From Nannobrachium achirus (taxonomy: Eukaryota > Chordata > Actinopteri > Myctophiformes > Myctophidae): a stretch of DNA of 64,000 bases. Under the pieces are notes generated by a model. That model saw only the letters and a program-made list of their open reading frames with translations, was not told the DNA's origin and made no database searches. Location of the stretch: positions 34,775,470 to 34,839,469 of the forward strand of contig OY997661.1 of assembly GCA_963921795.1 (NCBI GenBank), in the 5' to 3' direction. Position 1 is the stretch's first letter. The number at the start of each line of letters is the position of its first letter. Below are positions 11,500 through 23,840 of the stretch, piece after piece. The translations under genes were made by a program, and so were the position numbers.

Positions 11500-12235
11500 T
11501 CCTGATGTCAGACATCAGAATCCGAACCTTTCGTGCTGGTTCCAGAAAATCGTGTATCGGGTCGGGTCGAGGCCGAGCACTGCACTACCTGCTGCGGTGG
11601 GGAACGCACGTGCCGAATTTGAAATAGGGAATGAATGCCCCACCCTTTAATGCAAACCCCATGAATGCCCCAGCCTTTAATGCAAACCCCAATATACCTG
11701 TTGTCATAGGACCCGTTTTGACCATCTGTTTGTCTTTGTCCACTTATGCCCATATATGAAGATCTCTGCACACACAGTACCGGTTGCGGAAAACTCTGAT
11801 GTCAGACTTTATGCCCATATCTGGAGAACGCGCGTGCCGATGGGAAGAAGGGTTCTCGAGATACGCGGATTACATACATACATACACATTCACAGAGATT
11901 TTGTGTTGACTCATGTGGCGTACGTGATGTCAGAGCCTTTTATGAAGTGATGTCACAATGACTCAGCGCTTGCGCCGATTTCCTCCGGAACAGCCTGATG
12001 TCAACAATCAGCTCCGCATAAGGAGATTCCGAACGTTTCGCGCCGGTTTCGGAAAACCGCGAGTCGGGTCGGGTCGAGGCCCGGCACTGCACTCCGCGCG
12101 GCGGCGGGGAACGCGCGTGCCGAATCTGAAGCCGGTGGGACGAACGGTTCTCGGGATACGCGGATTACAAACAAACAAACAGACAGACAGAGATTTGTCG
12201 CATTTATAGATAGATAAGATTGTCATGATTTTTTC
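11500..12235 (+). repeat. retroposon 3'-end-like repeat, two copies
   Basis: Two related GC-rich stretches (about 11510-11625 and 12015-12135) share 'ccgaac.tttcg', 'tcgggtcgggtcgagg' and 'aacgc.cgtgccgaat'. The second ends in AAACAAACAAACAGACAGACAG and TATAGATAGATAAGAT, the type of short-repeat tail common at non-LTR retroposon 3' ends. I cannot assign a clade. Confidence 0.5.
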
Positions 12236-12240
12236 AGAGA

Positions 12241-13452
12241 CTATTGATTATTCCTGCATATCCAATAGCCTATACAGAATGTTATTCTTTAACCCTATTG
12301 GAACAGATTTTTGGTGTAATAGTAAGGCTCAGAATCCCAGTACAGGTCAATTCCATCGATCCGTGGAATAGTATAGCCCAGAGCAGTATAATCAGAGAGT
12401 GGTGTCACCGCGGGGTCAGAAACAGCGCTGGTCACGTGGTTCATTGTCACTTTACACCTCATAGACTTCAATGCATTTTGTAAACTTCCGGTTCGCCGTT
12501 TGTCACTATACGCCAATAGATGTGTGCGCAGAAGACCTGGCCCCATGAAGTGAACGGGAGTGACGCAACTCTCCATTCTAGGGCTCTGGTATAGCCTAGC
12601 CAGGATGGTGACGCTTGCCTTCGTGAGCTCGGTTGCGTTCGGGTGAGCGCCGCCGTCCCTTTAAGAGAGTTGACGGCAGCTATTTGGAGTAACAGTCAGT
12701 GAGGGAGAGACTGGATGCTCCCACCATCCTTACGCCGGCTTTCTATCGAGGCGTGGACCCAGACAGACAGCTCTCTCTCCTCTCTTAGCTATAGTCTTCT
12801 AGCATAATAATCCACAGCTCTCACTCTAAAACGCAACGCCAGTCTAGCTGGAGAGGATAGAGAAAACATGACTCCTCCAACTGCTGTCTCATAGCGGCCG
12901 GCTTTTATTTGATCTATATCTCTTCATCAATTATTAAGTATTTTGCCACTCCAGAGGCCGGCGCCGCTTTATTTATTATTATTTCATCGCATCATCATCA
13001 TGGATGATGATGTGTTGGCGGCGGCGGGGGGGAATTGTAACGGTTTCCCGTTGAGAAGAAGAAGATAGCCGTGGCCGATCATTTCTGCACCATCATCATC
13101 AGACAGTGAGTGGACATTCAGTAAAAAAAAAAAAAAATCTCCATCCCTTTTAGGGCTGTGGTACTTTTATTGTCATGCCTGCTGCGGTCTGAGACAGAGA
13201 TAGAGAGAGAGTCAGAGAGACAGAGAGAAGGATCCGAGCCGGTGTGTGTGTGCGTGCGTTGGGTGTGTGTATGCCTGTGCACGCGCACACACGCGCACCG
13301 CGCGTAAATGCACCAAGACTTTCTGTTAATTCTCCTTTTTTTTGCATGAGGAGGAGGAGGAAGGGGGGAATTTAGCCGGGATCGTAGTAGTTTCAAGGAA
13401 GGTGGTGGTGGTGGTGGTTGGGGGTCCGCGGACCACCGCGATCATCATCATC
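12241..13452 (+). promoter_or_regulatory. rap2 5' flank and 5' UTR
   Basis: A CpG-richer, mostly repeat-free stretch directly before the rap2 ATG. It includes purine tracts, (CAT)n and an in-frame open stretch just upstream of the ATG (from 13342) with no family support. The transcription start is not determinable here, and no clean TATA box was seen near the ATG. Confidence 0.5.
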
Positions 13453-13766
13453 ATGCGCGAGTACAAGGTGGTGGTCCTCGGCAGCGGCGGCGTGGGCAAG
13501 TCGGCGCTCACCGTGCAGTTCGTCACGGGCACCTTCATCGAGAAGTACGACCCGACCATCGAGGACTTCTACCGCAAGGAGATCGAGGTGGACTCGTCGC
13601 CCTCCGTGCTGGAGATCCTGGACACGGCGGGCACCGAGCAGTTCGCCTCCATGCGCGACCTGTACATCCGCAACGGCCAGGGCTTCATCCTGGTGTACAG
13701 CCTGGTCAACCAGCAGAGCTTCCAGGACATCAAGCCCATGCGGGACCAGATCATCAGAGTCAAGAG
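13453..13766 (+). CDS. rap2a: Rap2 small GTPase, coding exon 1 (residues 1-105)
   Basis: Ras-family GTPase that cycles between GDP and GTP at membranes and signals through Rap2-specific effectors such as TNIK/MAP4K kinases (family knowledge). The exon encodes [10 protein letters not shown], the P-loop GSGGVGKS (10-17), switch [10 protein letters not shown] (32-40) with Phe39, which separates Rap2 from Rap1, and DTAGTEQF (57-64) with the Rap-typical Thr61. It ends ...QIIRVK plus AG of Arg105 at a GTGAGG donor; exon 2 at 48306 restores AGG. Total product 183 aa, the usual Rap2 length. The ATG at 13453 is chosen because MREYK is the invariant Rap2 N-terminus. IIRVKR matches RAP2A/B rather than RAP2C, and the two-exon structure matches RAP2A, whereas mammalian RAP2B is intronless. 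The exact fish paralogue is uncertain. Confidence 0.96.
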
Positions 13767-13798
13767 GTGAGGGAGTGAGTGAGTGAGTGAGTGGAGAG

Positions 13799-13974
13799 CA
13801 GCGGCGTCAGTTCAGAAAAAGCTAAGGTATGGCAAAATGACAGGTGTCTTGCAAGACACCCAGTCATGTTGCCATACCTTAGCAACAGGCACGGTTACAG
13901 TACACTTTATTATTTTCCCCTGTAGCCAAGGTATGGTAGTTGCCATAGCTTGCCATACCCAATTGATGCCTCTG
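13799..13974. mobile_element. hAT-like MITE next to splice donor (family G)
   Basis: 176-bp element flanked by perfect 8-bp TSD GTGGAGAG (13791-13798, 13975-13982). Termini CAGCGGCGTCA and TGATGCCTCTG. The interior has a palindrome GGTGTCTTGC-AAGACACC. The TSD starts only 24 bp after the rap2 exon 1 donor. A relative is at about 59356-59551. Confidence 0.88.
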
Positions 13975-14041
13975 GTGGAGAGGAGGGCGCGCGCGCGCGG
14001 GTGTGTGTAGTGTGTATGTGTGCGCGTGCATGCGTGCGCGT

Positions 14042-14669
<628 letters not shown>

Positions 14670-14861
14670 TCACACAAACACAAATGAAATTTTGAACTGT
14701 GTGAATCTCTTTCGAAACTGTCAAGTCTCTGATGTGACAGACTTATTCTGTAACTGCAATTAAGTCAAAACTGTGTTGAAATGTTTTCTGTGTCATCTCA
14801 GAGTTAAATTAACACTGCATTTGAAGTGTTAATTGATTTATACTAGGAGCAGTTTACACCT

Positions 14862-15253
14862 ACCAGTAAGACTTCCTAATTGGGAGGTAAGCAACCGTCA
14901 TGTCGCATACACAAACTTTAGAAGGCAATCGTAGCCAATCAGGAGGGAATATGGGAAATGGGACAGATCCATGACTTTAGAGATACTGTGTACCTACCGC
15001 TTTGCGTGATTTTAGGGCGAAATATGTAGGAGCAGTGTCCAAAAATGTGTTGTGCAAAAATCAGCCTGATGGTGGCACTAGAAGAGGGCCATGTGAGAAA
15101 TCAGGGGCGGAGGTTGTGATTTGGCAGCCAAGGAGTGTGTGTGCAAAGTTTGGCATCAATAGGGCCAACGGTGGCAGAGATAAGGGACATACAGACAGAC
15201 TGACTGACTGACGGACTGACAGCGGGTGGAGGTTTTGGTAGTAACTGTGACCT
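14862..15253. repeat. interspersed family E, copy 1
   Basis: Begins TACCAGTAAGACTTCC and ends with stem-loop GTGACC-TGAC-GGTCAC then AAAAAACTAG. Shared with 33226-33557 and, inverted, 34343-34978; the 3' stem recurs at about 50258-50276 and 21.56 kb. Probable non-autonomous mobile element of unknown class. Confidence 0.6.
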
Positions 15254-16348
<1,095 letters not shown>

Positions 16349-16352
16349 CAGC

Positions 16353-16411
<59 letters not shown>
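16349..16411. repeat. (CT)n microsatellite
   Basis: About 60 bp CT repeat. A second CT tract is at 16590-16658. Confidence 0.97.
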
Positions 16412-16417
<6 letters not shown>

Positions 16418-16520
16418 AAGGGCTTTATTGGCATGAGAAAACATACGTTTACGTTGCCAAAGCAGAAGTGTACACAGTACAATGCAATCAATCAATCAAT
16501 ATAATACAATCAAAATAAAG
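16412..16520. repeat. short retroposon-like repeat with (AATC)n
   Basis: Starts CAATTCAAAGGGCTTTATTG and runs through 'gttgccaaagcag' to (AATC)n and AATAAAG. I recognise the opening as a common fish interspersed repeat; the class is uncertain. Confidence 0.5.
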
Positions 16521-16587
16521 TATGTACAATTAAAGGGAGTCAAACAGGCTCTCTCTCACTCTCTGTCTCTCTCTGTTCCTTTGTCTT

Positions 16588-16589
<2 letters not shown>

Positions 16590-16658
<69 letters not shown>
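16590..16658. repeat. (CT)n microsatellite
   Basis: About 68 bp CT repeat. Confidence 0.97.
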
Positions 16659-16662
<4 letters not shown>

Positions 16663-16839
16663 TATGTGTGCTCATCTGGTGTGAATCAGAGTCCAGCTGT
16701 GAGTCTCTCACCTGTCATTCATCAAACCCGGTGACCCCTCCCTCCTCCCTGGGTTTGATGTCCCCTGCTTTGATCACATGACCATTCCATTACTCAACAC
16801 TCTCTCTGTCATTCTAGTGTTTATCAAAATGTAAAATGC

Positions 16840-17900
16840 AACATCTTCACGTCAAGGACCCCCAAATGAATGTGTATTTAGTAGAGCAACCAGACTATTG
16901 TTCTAGCCCATTGTTCATAGTATTCTGGATACACAATCTGATATCATCAGTGATGTCATTGATTCTGAGTGTAGTTGAGTTCAATGGGGGAGTGGTGCTA
17001 GGAGTCCAATGATGTCATCAGTGATGTCACTGATTCTGACTGGTGTAGTTTGTGTTGAGTTATATGGGCGAGGAGTCCAGTGACGTCATCAGTGATGTCA
17101 TCAGTGAAAATTCTACTCGGTCTGTGAGGGCTGTGGGCTGTTCAGAAACCTGTCTGCCAGTGACATCATCGATGGGAATCCAAGCTAACAGAAACTGCAG
17201 GCTTTCTATTCCTGAAAAATATTGTTTAAAAAAAAATCTGCCTAACAATGGTGTGACTGGCAGACAGGTTTTTGAACTGCCCACAGCTCATAAGAGACAC
17301 AGGCCGAGTAGAGAAAAAAGTTGCTATTTTATCTTGAACATTAGTGAGGACAAATTATATGAAGATAGGTTGAAAAGTGGTGAAGTCGTCCATTAAATTA
17401 AACATCATGTAAGTCTATTGAAGATGGGAAAGACCGTGGCCATGCCTCTGGAGAATATTGTGAGCGAAAACACTGTTGATTTTGAGTGTTCCTGCGCTTG
17501 CCATCCTGGTACAATGAAAAGTGGGACCCCTCTCGAATTTTAATAGTAAGATTGGCTAAAATGAACCCGCATAATGGAGTTTTATATGAATTGTACACTA
17601 TGTAAGTACATTCATGGTGTGGAACATAGCTTAGAACCTTGCTATAGTACTGAGTATATGTACCAAGAGTGGAACCCATAACCGGTCTGCTGGAAAACTT
17701 GCCTCGAAGTCCAGTGGCACTCCATGGGTCCCTTTGGCAATCATAATAAGGAGATATTGTGTTGTCATGTGAAGCATGAAGATATTGTGATGTTACGTGA
17801 AGCATGGCAATTATGCAAAAGGTTAAATTAAACTCCTGTAAGTCTTCTATTGGAGCGGTTTGAACTGCTCAAACTGTGGTGATGTCATATTGATGATGAC
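16840..17900. other. non-coding with GATGTCATCAGTGATGTCA repeats and inverted repeats
   Basis: Several GATGTCATCAGTGATGTCA-type short repeats (16950-17110). Inverted arms AAACCTGTCTGCCAGT (about 17138) and ACTGGCAGACAGGTTT (about 17258). The block ending 'ggttgaaaagtggtgaa' recurs at 44.45-44.67 kb (family H). No coding evidence. Confidence 0.5.
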
Positions 17901-18305
17901 ACTCTTGCCAAAAATATAGAGAGGCGGCAGCCTGCGCACATCGGTGTTGTCAGGCATGCACGGCAACCGTTTGTGTTGTGAGTGAGGTCAGACTCAGCAT
18001 CGTATAAAGATTTGAAAATATTTTTGAATTCCACTTCTTTCCACAGAGACCAGAGGATGAGTATAGTGCCATGAGAGAGAAAGGAGAGGATACATACTGT
18101 ACATTTTGTCCATTACCCAACAGAACCTAAAGCTCTGTCCCTATCACAGTCCATGTATAGATGCAGATTTGATGATGAACCGCCACTCCAGGAAGGAGTC
18201 TTCCCAGACTATGGTCTGCTGTTCCGATCCTACATACTTCAGATCTCAATCTAGCCATGATGACTTCTACTGCCAAAAGCCCGTTATGGGCGGCCAAGGT
18301 TTATA
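17900..18305 (+). other. possible 5' region or upstream exon of the zinc-finger gene
   Basis: A TATA-like CGTATAAAG is at 18001, and an acceptor-like TTCTTTCCACAG precedes AGACCAGAGGATGAGTATAG (from about 18048). Frames read MREKGEDTYC (ATG 18071) and, after a frame change, an open run to 18306 with no domain I recognise; stops and frame changes suggest decay. A diverged copy of the same block, again behind an acceptor-like CCTCCAG, is at 23090-23320. Confidence 0.35.
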
Positions 18306-18726
18306 ACATTTATAGCTGTTGCTGGTGCCACCATTGACTTACGTTATGTTTTGATGAGCCCCGCAAGCTTCGTGCGTGTGCACGTGCGTGTCCAGAGAAG
18401 ATTGAGGAGGTACTCCATTTGTTTACAAACGCTCGCGAAACTCGCGGTAAAAAAATCGCGGTAAATTCGCGGTAAAGTGTCGCCGTGAAAACAATCAGCT
18501 CTCTGCCTCCATGGGGCTGTTTTTACCTCATTCTCAGATAAAGCCGTTCTTATGTTTCAAAGTAGAATCTAAAGCCATGTAAAATCCTTCCGTGTGGGGA
18601 GAGACAGGGGGCTTCCTGCCCTGGCTGGGTGACGTAATGGATTCAGGGCATGCAAAGGGAAGCTGCGGTCTCGAAAAGTTAACTATTTGTTGACTCGTCC
18701 CTCGACGATATAACTTCCTGTGGCAG

Positions 18727-19915
18727 GGTGACATCTAGTGGCCATAACTCGTCCCTGAACGCGTTTGGCTCCCCAAGTGTTAATGGACAGATCCCCTCAG
18801 AATCCTTTCAGCAAATCACCAGAATTGTACCCAGCCAGGAGCAAGGAGACACAGATGAACCAATATATTACGGTCATCAAAGGTTTACCAAGACTTTAAA
18901 TCAACCAGAAGAAGTAAAGACACATCTGCTGACTCACATTTGTAAACAGTGTGACAAGAGTTTCAGTCGGTTAAATAACCTGAAGACTCACCAGCGTACA
19001 CACACTGGAGAAAAACCTTTTCACTGTAAAGAGTGTGACAAGAGTTTCAGTCAGTTAGGTGACATGAAGAGTCACCAGCGTGTCCACTCAGGAGAAAAAC
19101 CCTTTCACTGTAAAGAGTGTGACAAGAGTTTCAGTCAGTTATGTAACCTGAAGAGTCACCAGCGTGTCCACTCAGGAGAAAAACCCTTTCACTGTAAAGA
19201 GTGTGACAAGAGTTTCAGTCAGTTATGTAACCTGAAGAGTCACCAGCGTGTCCACTCAGGAGAAAAACCCTTTCACTGTAAAGAGTGTGACAAGAGTTTC
19301 AATCAGTTAGTTCACCTGAAGGGTCACCAACGTATACACACAGGAGAAAAACCGTTTCACTGTAAAGAGTGTGACAAGAGTTTCAGTCAGTTGGATAACC
19401 TGAAGAGTCACCAGCGTATCCACACTGGAGAGAAACATTTCATCTGCAAAGAGTGTGACAAGAGTTTTAGTCGGTCAAATGAACTGAAGATTCACCAGCG
19501 TATCCACACAGGAGAAAAACCTTTTCACTGTGAAGAGTGTGACAAGAGTTTCAGTCAGTTAGGTGACCTGAATCGTCACCAGCGTATCCACACAGGAGAA
19601 AAATCTTTCCACTGTAAAGAGTGTGACAAGAGTTTCAGTCAGGTAGGTGATATGAAGATTCACCAGCGTATCCACACTGGAGAAAAACCTTTCATCTGTA
19701 AAAAGTGTGACAAGAGTTTTAGACGGTTAAATGAACTGAAAGTTCACCAGCGTATCCACACTGGAGATATCCACACTGGAGAAAAACCCTTTTGCTGTAA
19801 ACAGTGTGGCAAGAGTTTCAGTCAGTTAGGTCACCTGAAGAGTCACCAGCTTATACACTTTGAAGAATTGGCCAAGCAAAGCTTGGCCAATGGCAAGATT
19901 TGTGGAGGCACATAA
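18727..19915 (+). CDS. C2H2 zinc-finger protein, terminal coding exon (11 fingers)
   Basis: Likely a nuclear DNA-binding protein. About 75 linker residues precede 11 tandem Cys2-His2 fingers of the type C-x2-C-DKSF...H-x3-H, mostly joined by TGEKPF linkers, ending TAA at 19913. Fingers 3 and 4 are exact 84-bp copies (19100-19183, 19184-19267). The last linker is expanded by a GDIHTGEKP duplication. No ATG occurs in frame upstream of the fingers (the frame opens after a stop at 18680; the open run at 18728 begins GTG), and an acceptor-like TTCCTGTGGCAG ends at 18726, so an upstream exon is probably needed. No KRAB, BTB or SCAN domain is visible. It lies in the rap2 intron on the same strand. 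The reading frame is intact, so it is likely functional or recently so. Fingers are of a lineage-expanded type, so orthology is not assignable. Confidence 0.82.
19100..19267 (+). repeat. exact 84-bp tandem duplication of a zinc finger
   Basis: Two identical 84-bp finger units in a row with no base difference, indicating very recent unequal exchange or ongoing homogenisation. Confidence 0.95.
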
Positions 19916-19960
19916 GTGTGTTCAGACATGATGAAAGAAAAAGAAAAGCAATACTGCTAA

Positions 19961-19966
19961 AATAAA
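19961..19966 (+). terminator. poly(A) signal for the zinc-finger gene
   Basis: AATAAA 46 bp after the stop; a second AATAAA starts at 19980. They overlap the edge of a LINE fragment that lies antisense just downstream. Confidence 0.5.
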
Positions 19967-19991
19967 AAATTCTACATACAATAAAACATAT

Positions 19992-20256
19992 CTATTTTTC
20001 ACGATGAGGGTGAACAACCAACTTGTCATACTTCAAGTAGGCGATGTTTCCTTTCTGACGTTCAGAACAGTTCCTTTCTTTTTTGCCAGACACTTTCAGA
20101 GAAGTCTTTGTTGATATAAAAGTTTGTGCCCTTCAGTTTGTTTGCACGTTTGAAGATTTCTTCCTTGTCTTTGAATCTGAGGATCTTTGCCACTATTGAT
20201 CTCGGGCGTCCTGTAGGATCATATTTACCGACGCGATGAGCTCTCTCAATTTTTCG
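19992..20256 (-). pseudogene. L1-type LINE ORF1 remnant
   Basis: On the minus strand the text reads IERAHRVGKYDPTGRPRS, then IVAKILRFKDKEEIFKRANK, LKGTNFYINKDFSESVWQ, KRKELF and, after a frameshift and stop near 20062, AYLKYDKLVVHPHREK before TAG (19992-19994). This is the RRM/C-terminal region of L1-like ORF1p, the nucleic-acid chaperone of L1 retrotransposons. At least one 1-base frameshift plus an upstream stop make it dead. It starts only 77 bp after the zinc-finger stop codon, in opposite orientation. Confidence 0.8.
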
Positions 20257-20299
20257 ATGAGTTTGGGATCAATTTTAAGATGGTCGGTGAACAGATTTT

Positions 20300-20885
20300 T
20301 TAAGCGGTGAATGCCGCTTCCAAGGAGTGGCTTTGTCTGTCCTGTACATGTTTTTGCCAGACCCATGAAATGGGTAGGCCTACATAAGCAAATGTCTGTC
20401 CGGGTTTTCTATATAAAGGGTATATATGATGATGACATGATGATGACATGCCTACAAAAGGCATGATGTCATAAATGATGATGACAGACAGGGGGTCTGG
20501 CACAACCAGGTTGACCTGGTCTAGTTTTTTTAGGATTCCCATAGATTCTCAAGGAGTGGCTTTGTCTGTCCCGTACATGTCCAGTGCATGCAGAATTGAG
20601 GATTGGTCAAGCTTCACATGACAATTTGGCCCTCCAGACAAAATCATTAATTCATTCAGAATTCATAAAAATATAGAACTAAAGCACATAGAAAGTATAG
20701 ATCTAGAACACAGAATGTATAGATCTAGAACACAGATTTCATAGCTCTAGAACACATAGAATAGAAAATTCACCGCTTCACTTCAAACTGAGGTTTGATT
20801 TTTAACTTTGGTCTCTGCGTCAGACCAAGATTCTGATTTCACATCAGGAATGCCATCAATGATAACATTGCTTCTCCTTAATAAA
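20300..20885. other. non-coding
   Basis: No gene. Two 'gaggattggtcaagcttcacatgacaattcggccctccaga' type stretches recur at 20600 and 22430, and 'agatctagaacacag' is repeated near 20700-20760. Confidence 0.45.
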
Positions 20886-20889
20886 GCGA

Positions 20890-20920
20890 CACGTTGTGAG
20901 CTTGTAGATCTTCTGTTTTC
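20890..20920. repeat. palindrome core, half copy
   Basis: Right arm only: ACACGTTGTGAGCTTGTAG then ATCTTCTGTTTTC. Confidence 0.6.
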
Positions 20921-21009
20921 CTAAAAAAAAAAAATGCAATTCATTAGTCATTACCAGTAAGACGCCTCAGGGTGACATTCGACCTCGCCCTTTTGGCCAG
21001 TGATGTATA

Positions 21010-21400
21010 TCGGACCAGTTACCCATATATGGAGACCCCTGGTACCCATATATGGAGATCTGTATATGTATATGGAGATATGCTGTGAGAGCCCAAACAT
21101 GCTTACCCAGTTATTCGTTATGTGAAAGTCCTATGACGTCTATGACATCTGACATCATAACCTTTTATGCCCATACATGGAGATCCCTGTCTGTAGAACC
21201 AGCCACACAGACAGCTCAGAGGCTGTCTTGGCCATCTGTCTTGGCCATATACAGTACTGTATGGATTCTGTTAGTGTGGTATGTGGCCGATGTGGCCTCC
21301 ATATGGGAATTCCCATATGAAGTCCTGTTATGGGCTTAATATTGATGACATCAGGGAACTCCATATATGGGCATAATAGGGATTCTGTTAGTGTGACATC
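21010..21400. repeat. CArG-containing repeat cluster 2
   Basis: Exact CCATATATGG at 21023, 21046 and 21361, within the same 'tttatgcccat...tggagatc' units as at 10.6 kb, plus degenerate copies. Confidence 0.75.
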
Positions 21401-21559
21401 ACAGTGAAGCCAGAGCGTGATTTCAGAGCGGCAAACCCATTCTGTTAAGAGTGGTTGCCCTGACATCACAGTGACATCTGAGCATGACATCAGAGCAACA
21501 AACCCATAAAACCACAGTGCAGGCGTGACAGACAGACAGAGATAAATACAAAGAAGCTG

Positions 21560-21880
21560 TGACCGTCTCTGCGACCTATGGTCACAATTATTGTGGGCTC
21601 GCTATAAAACATTATAGGTCAAGTTTATTCTCCTAAAAAAATTACCGACAGTACAAAGGCCCTTAGCCAATGAGGAGCAACGTTCTTGGTGACATCACCA
21701 CCAACAGGTGCGACCTGATATAAATAGCAACAACACGTGGGCTAGAGAGTAGAGACCAGTATGTTATATCAGTATTTTTATACCAAAACCTTTTAGACCA
21801 AGGTTATTCTCCTAAAAAAAATTACCGACAGTACAAAGGCTTTACGATTGGCCCTTAGCCAATGAGGAGCAGCCAAAGGG
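21560..21880. repeat. duplicated promoter-like repeat
   Basis: Two related stretches contain 'ttattctcctaaaaaaattaccgacagtacaaagg' and CCTTAGCCAATGAGGAGC (21650-21690 and 21800-21875). The first also has TGATATAAATAGC (TATA-like, about 21717). A related 'agccaatgagagagctgcgttctcggtgacatcacca' is at 30.08 kb. Likely pieces of an interspersed element. Confidence 0.45.
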
Positions 21881-21889
21881 TAGATCTTT

Positions 21890-22290
21890 ATGCCCATACA
21901 TGGTGTTACATGTGAGCCCACGCTGTTTCGTAGGAACAGCATTTCTAGTTATTATTATTGAAGCGGTGAAAACCGCTTCCAATGAGTGGCTTTGTGTGTC
22001 CCACGCCCATATATGGTCATTTCAGTCCAGAATTAACAGGTTTTTTCAAAAACAAAATGTGTGTTTCATGTCCATATATGGTCATCTCAGTCCAGAATGA
22101 ACAGGCTTTTTCAAAAACAAAATGTATGTCACCTCATGTCCATATATGGTCACTCCAGTCCAGAATGAACAGGTTTCTTCTGTCTCGTACGTCCAGAATA
22201 TCAGTCCAGAATGAATAGGCTTTTTCAAAAAGCAAAATGTGTGTCCCATCTCCATATATGGCCATTTCAGTTCAGAATGAATAGGTTTTA
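21890..22290. repeat. CArG-containing repeat cluster 3
   Basis: About 60-70 bp tandem units of CCATATATGGTCAT then TCAGTCCAGAATGAACAGG and TTTTTCAAAAACAAAATGT. Exact CCATATATGG at 22007, 22072, 22140 and 22252. Confidence 0.8.
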
Positions 22291-22388
22291 TCTGTCCTGT
22301 CCTGTCCTGTCCTGTCCTGTCCTGTCCTGTCCTGTCCTGTCCTGTCCCGTCCGTCCGTCCGTCCGTCCGTACGTACGTACGTACGTAT
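22291..22388. repeat. (CCTGT)n-(CCGT)n-(ACGT)n compound satellite
   Basis: Ten or more CCTGT pentamers pass into CCGT and then ACGT tetramers, a stepwise microsatellite. Confidence 0.95.
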
Positions 22389-23785
22389 GTGTGTAGTGTC
22401 CGTCCCGGTCTGATGATTGGATACTTTGAGGATTGGTCAAGCTTCACATGACAATTCGGCCCTCCAGATAAAATCATTAATTCATTCAGAATATAAAGAA
22501 TGTACAGATCACAGAGTTCATAACTCTAGAACACATTGAATAAAAGTTCACCGCTTCACTTCGAACCGAGGTTTGATTTTTATTTTCCTGGATACACACT
22601 CCAGACTGTTAATACACGGGTGACTAACAGGTCATTTTGACCAATTTTGAGATCGCAAAGTGCAATAACTCTCCCCGTGAAGGTCTCAGAAATATCCCCT
22701 TTTCCTAAATACTCAAGACATATGTTCAGGTCTCACCCATTCCTCCCCCTCCCAGAAGCAAGGAGAGAATACACCTTTTGTGCTCCCCATTTGAGAAGTC
22801 AATTGAAATTCTAATTCACATTTGGAAGACAATCGAACCCCCGCTGGCAGCAGGGGAGGAGTTGTTGCTCTCCTGGGCCAAAAGGGAGAGAATTTACTTG
22901 TCAATTTGACTGATAAATGCAGTCAGAGTGGGAGTGATTTTTGTGACTTAAGAAGTCCTGCATTGAGTTCAATGGGGGAGTGGTGCTAGCTCGAGGATTG
23001 GTCGAGCTTCACATGACAGTTAGCTTGCTGCAGATTAAAAGTCACGGCAACCTCTTGAGTCAAAAGGCCCAATAAAATCGCACCCGTGCGAAGTGAGCGG
23101 TGCAAACTAATTCCTGCGCGAATCAGTGTTGATAGGAATGCATGGCAATATTGTTTTTGTTGTGTATGATGTCAGTCTAGAGGTCTGCTCAGACTATATA
23201 AGTCTTTATCGTGATTTCTCATCAGTTAGTTGACCAAGCTACGGATTGTAACTTGTAAGAGTGTCGTAGTGTAATGATAAGTGACCTTATTTACCTCCAG
23301 AGAGGCCAGAAGATGAATATTTTAGTTTTTCAAAGTCTGTTCATTTGTATTTTAAACTTGTATTAGCTCCCTATCATTTATAACCTGTAAGATTTTCCAC
23401 AGTCTGTCTAAAAGTGTGGCTATTTTATAGCTTTTAAGTGATATACATCTAATACAATTTTGAAATTCAAGGTTAGCACCGCTCAATAGTTTTTTATGAC
23501 GTATTTTACGCGGCCTAAACGCGTTATGACGTATTTTACACGGCCTAAACGCGTTCTAAATCAGGGTTAACCAATCGGGTGCCTCTGTGACTATGACATC
23601 ATGGACAGATCAACAGAATCGAAGTGTTTCATTGGTCTAGCGAACTCATGTCATCATCATTTGTGACATCATAGTTTTGGTAAAAAAGCGGTCTATAGGA
23701 GCGGTTAGCACCGCTCAAAAATGTAATAATTATTATTTTCTGAAATACTGCTGTCACTCACAATGCTCACAATCTTCAGAAATAC
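22389..23785. other. non-coding; contains diverged copy of the 17.9-18.06 kb block
   Basis: 23090-23320 parallels 17900-18065 ('tgcgcgaatcagtgttgataggaatgcatggcaa', TATA-like CTATATAAG at about 23195, then CCTCCAG before AGAGGCCAGAAGATGAAT). No zinc fingers follow. The text around 'ttatgacgtattttacgcggcctaaacgcg' is directly duplicated at 23495-23550. Confidence 0.5.
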
Positions 23786-23840
23786 TCTCACAATGTGTCA
23801 CGATGTGATGCATTGTCAGCTTGTGGATCTGCTATTGTCA
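23786..23840. repeat. palindrome core, degenerate copy
   Basis: CTCACAATGTG...GTGATGCATTG..AGCTTGTGGATCTGCTATTGTCA; the left arm is mostly lost. Confidence 0.55.

Noticed and set aside
13342-13452. Upstream in-frame extension of rap2 (begins MHEEEEEGG)
   Set aside because: Rap2 proteins invariably begin MREYK; the extension is low-complexity 5' UTR.
14862-15253. Helitron end (stem plus CTAG)
   Set aside because: Only one of several copies shows a CTRR-like end and no T follows the insertion point; class left open.
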